Assembly (NCBI GenBank): GCA_000733355.1
Contig: JNVV01000081.1
Location: forward strand, 7,030-71,029
Length of the DNA: 64,000 bases
Direction: 5' to 3'
DNA from: Falciphora oryzae
Taxonomy: Eukaryota; Ascomycota; Sordariomycetes; Magnaporthales; Magnaporthaceae
The notes under the pieces are model-generated. The model was not told the origin of the DNA. It made no database searches and worked only from the letters and a program-made list of their open reading frames with translations. Numbering within the stretch: the stretch's first letter is position 1; every line of letters begins with the position of its first letter. This document shows positions 61,960 through 64,000 of the stretch, one piece after another. The translations under genes and the position numbers were made by a program.

Positions 61960-64000
61960 ATGCCTCCCTCAGAAACCGCATCACCTGCGCCCAACACTTC
62001 ACCATCTGACGACCATCGACAGTCAGCAATGGCCGGCCACAGCGACTCCAGTCAGGGTACCGCTGTCGGCGCCTCGGGGGCGGTGCAGCAGAAGGGCGCC
62101 GTGAACGGAACCCCGGCTGCGGCCGCCCCTGCTGTCCAGGCCAATGCTACTACTACCCCTCCCCGGTACCAGGCCCACCCACTCGGTCCGCTTTCGGGCG
62201 ATGAGATCAGCCGCTCCTCGTCGCTGATCCGCGCGGCATGGCCCGAGGGCACCAAGTTCCAGTTCAAGGTCGTCACGCTGCTGGAGCCGGCCAAGGCCCA
62301 GCTCGTCCCCTACCTCGACGCCGAGAGAAAGGGCCGGTCGCCCTCCAGCATCGATCGCCGCAGTTTTGTGGTGTACTACATCCGGAACACTGTGAGTCGC
62401 CAGCCCTGCTGCATTCCCGGCCAGGTCTCGTTCCCCCGCGGAACCTGTTGCCCAGTCGCACGTCACACTGACACAGCCGAAACCCCCAAACAGCACAAGC
62501 TCCACGAAGCAGTGGTAAACCTCAGCCAGAGCCTGGTCGAGAGCAACGTGCTACTTGGCCCTAACCAGCACGCAAATGGCGACGCTGAGGAATTAACCGC
62601 CATCGAGGAATCCATTTTCAAGAATGCCGAGCTCCAGGCAGAGATTGCCAAGCTGAAGCTCCCCGAAGGGACTGTGCTTACAGCCGACCCCTGGATCTAC
62701 GGTTCGTCCTCTCCTCTCACCATTTCTCTACTAAGCAAGCGCCTGCGGAGGGAAAGATCACGGCCTCTTACCAGCAGTCGTCACAGGCTCGGATGGTGTC
62801 AACGAGGGCAAGTTCAGCGACGAGAAGCGTCTGTTCCAAGTGTTCTTGTACATGCGCGACCCCAAGAACCCGTCGGAGCAGGATGGCTGCCACTACACCT
62901 TCCCGCTCCCCATCTCCCCCGTCGTCGACCCGACGACGCTCGAGATCGTGCGCATCGACATAATGCCGACGGGCCTCGACGAGAAGGTCAAGCCTCTGGA
63001 ACCCTGGAAACCTGTGCCCCCGAACGAATATATCCCCGAAGCCCAGCCGTCGCTGCGCTCCGACCTGAAGCCCCTGCGTGTGGCGCAGCCCGAGGGCGCC
63101 TCCTTTCAGGTGTCCAAGTTCTCCGAGGTCGGCCACCTGATCTCGTGGCAGAAATGGGACCTCAAGGTCGGCTTCAACCAGCGCGAGGGCATGGTTCTTT
63201 ACGACGTGCACTACGACGGCCGCCCTCTATTCTACCGGCTAAGTCTCAGCGACATGAGCATCCCTTACGCCGACCCTCGGCATCCATTCCACAAGAAGGC
63301 CGCCTTTGATCTTGGCGATGTCGGTGCTGGCATAATGGCCAACAACCTCGCCCTGGGCTGTGACTGTCTCGGATCTATCTACTACATCTCGGGTGTCCTG
63401 TCCGACAGCGAAGGACGGCCAGTCCCTTACCCAAATGTGATCTGCGTCCATGAACAGGACGGCGGCTTGCTATGGAAGCACACAAACGTATGTTTATCAA
63501 CATCTTTCCCAGAATCTTTCTCTCAGAGATCGGAAAGCGTTTCAGGCCTAACCCTAGTGCGTATCTATAGTACCGTACCAACCGGGCATGCGTGACAAGG
63601 GCAAGAGAGTTGGTTCTGCAAACCATTCTTACCGTGTCGAACTACGAATACGTTCTCGCCTGGATCTTCAACCAGGTATGTTGCCCTCCTTCACCAGGCA
63701 TATGTATCGCCGTTACTAACATCATCGTTCGTTACAGGCCGGTGATATCTCATACGAGGTTCGGGCCACGGGCATTCTGTCAACGCAGCCTCTCGATCTC
63801 GACCTCACGACCACGCCGCACCCCTACGGCACCGTCGTGCACCCAGGGGTGCTGGCGGCGCACCACCAGCATTTCTTCAGCCTGCGCCTCGACCCCATGG
63901 TGGCGGGCCACGGCAACACGGTCGTGTGCGACGAGACGGTGCCGCTGCCGCGCGACCCGGTCGCCAACCCGCACGGCGTGGGCTACACGGTCGAGACCAA
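61960..64000 (+). CDS. Copper amine oxidase, 3' end beyond window
   Basis: Exons 61960-62391, 62494-62701, 62787-63487, 63571-63675 and 63738 to the right edge; phases are consistent. The enzyme oxidises primary amines to aldehydes with release of ammonia and hydrogen peroxide, using Cu(II) and a topaquinone made from its own Tyr. Seen: the N-terminal beta domains (HPLGPLSGDEISRSSSLIRA, PEGTKFQFKVVTLLEP), the catalytic-base region KKAAFDLGDVGAGIMANNL, LGSIYYISGVL, the cofactor motif VSNYEYVLAW (Tyr in N-Y-E-Y) and the copper ligand pair HQHFFSLRLD. The first ~75 residues are Ser/Ala/Pro-rich, with no signal peptide. Start: 61960 is the first ATG; a second in-frame ATG at 62029 (MAGHSDSS) is possible. 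Peroxisomal targeting cannot be judged because the C-terminus is missing. Confidence 0.95.

Noticed and set aside
1..64000. CRISPR arrays, bacterial operons, riboswitches, rRNA or tRNA genes
   Set aside because: The DNA is eukaryotic with introns; no spaced direct-repeat arrays, rRNA-like blocks or convincing tRNA cloverleaves were found by eye.

Overview
The window is genomic DNA from a filamentous ascomycete fungus. The genes carry short (about 50-180 nt) spliceosomal introns with GT-AG ends, have GC-rich coding sequence, and include fungus-specific families (HET-C, hydrophobin, DUF3431, fungal thaumatin-like, tyrosinase). The protein set and the strong transition-type decay of repeats (repeat-induced point mutation, RIP) point to Sordariomycetes, possibly Sordariales/Chaetomiaceae; that placement is inference.

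Bases 1-13,250 are a nest of transposable elements. Two degenerate pogo/Fot-type DNA transposons lie in tandem. The second is split by a complete 7.5-kb Ty3/gypsy chromovirus (2219-9712, 295-bp LTRs, target duplication TCCGT). That element is itself interrupted by a 467-bp terminal-repeat retrotransposon in miniature (TRIM; 3104-3570, identical 93-bp LTRs, target duplication CTTTC). Next comes a solo LTR (11125-13249, target duplication GTTCG) split by a 5'-truncated LINE with an intact RNase H domain. A second solo LTR of the same family lies at 24570-24823 (target duplication ACTTC). The order of nesting and the RIP state give a relative chronology. A gene-free stretch (13.3-16.8 kb) separates the nest from the genes.

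The gene-rich part (16.8-64 kb) carries, in order: het-c (+), a cytochrome P450 with a heme loop near a polyQ tract (-), a hydrophobin (+), the mitochondrial polyprenyl diphosphate synthase COQ1 (-), a Vma12-type V-ATPase assembly factor (+), an ECO1-type zinc-finger protein lacking an acetyltransferase domain (+), a low-complexity protein with an apparent frameshift (+), a secreted glycosylasparaginase (-), a single-pass membrane protein (+), a divergent FMO (-)/CYP65-like P450 (+) pair, a thaumatin-like secreted protein (-), an HSP30-type small heat-shock protein with a clear heat-shock element (+), a secreted tyrosinase (-), a secreted collagen-like protein (+), a MARVEL-domain membrane protein (-), a small secreted 8-cysteine protein (-), a DUF3431 gene with an in-frame stop (-), an unknown gene with an in-frame stop (+), a conserved fungal unknown (+) and a copper amine oxidase cut by the right edge (+).

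The genes do not form one pathway. They mix housekeeping (COQ1, Vma12, amine oxidase), self/non-self recognition (het-c), surface or secreted proteins (hydrophobin, collagen-like, thaumatin-like, small cysteine-rich, tyrosinase) and oxidative metabolism (two P450s, FMO). Exon limits below were derived by reading splice sites and checking that exon phases add up; none were confirmed with transcripts.
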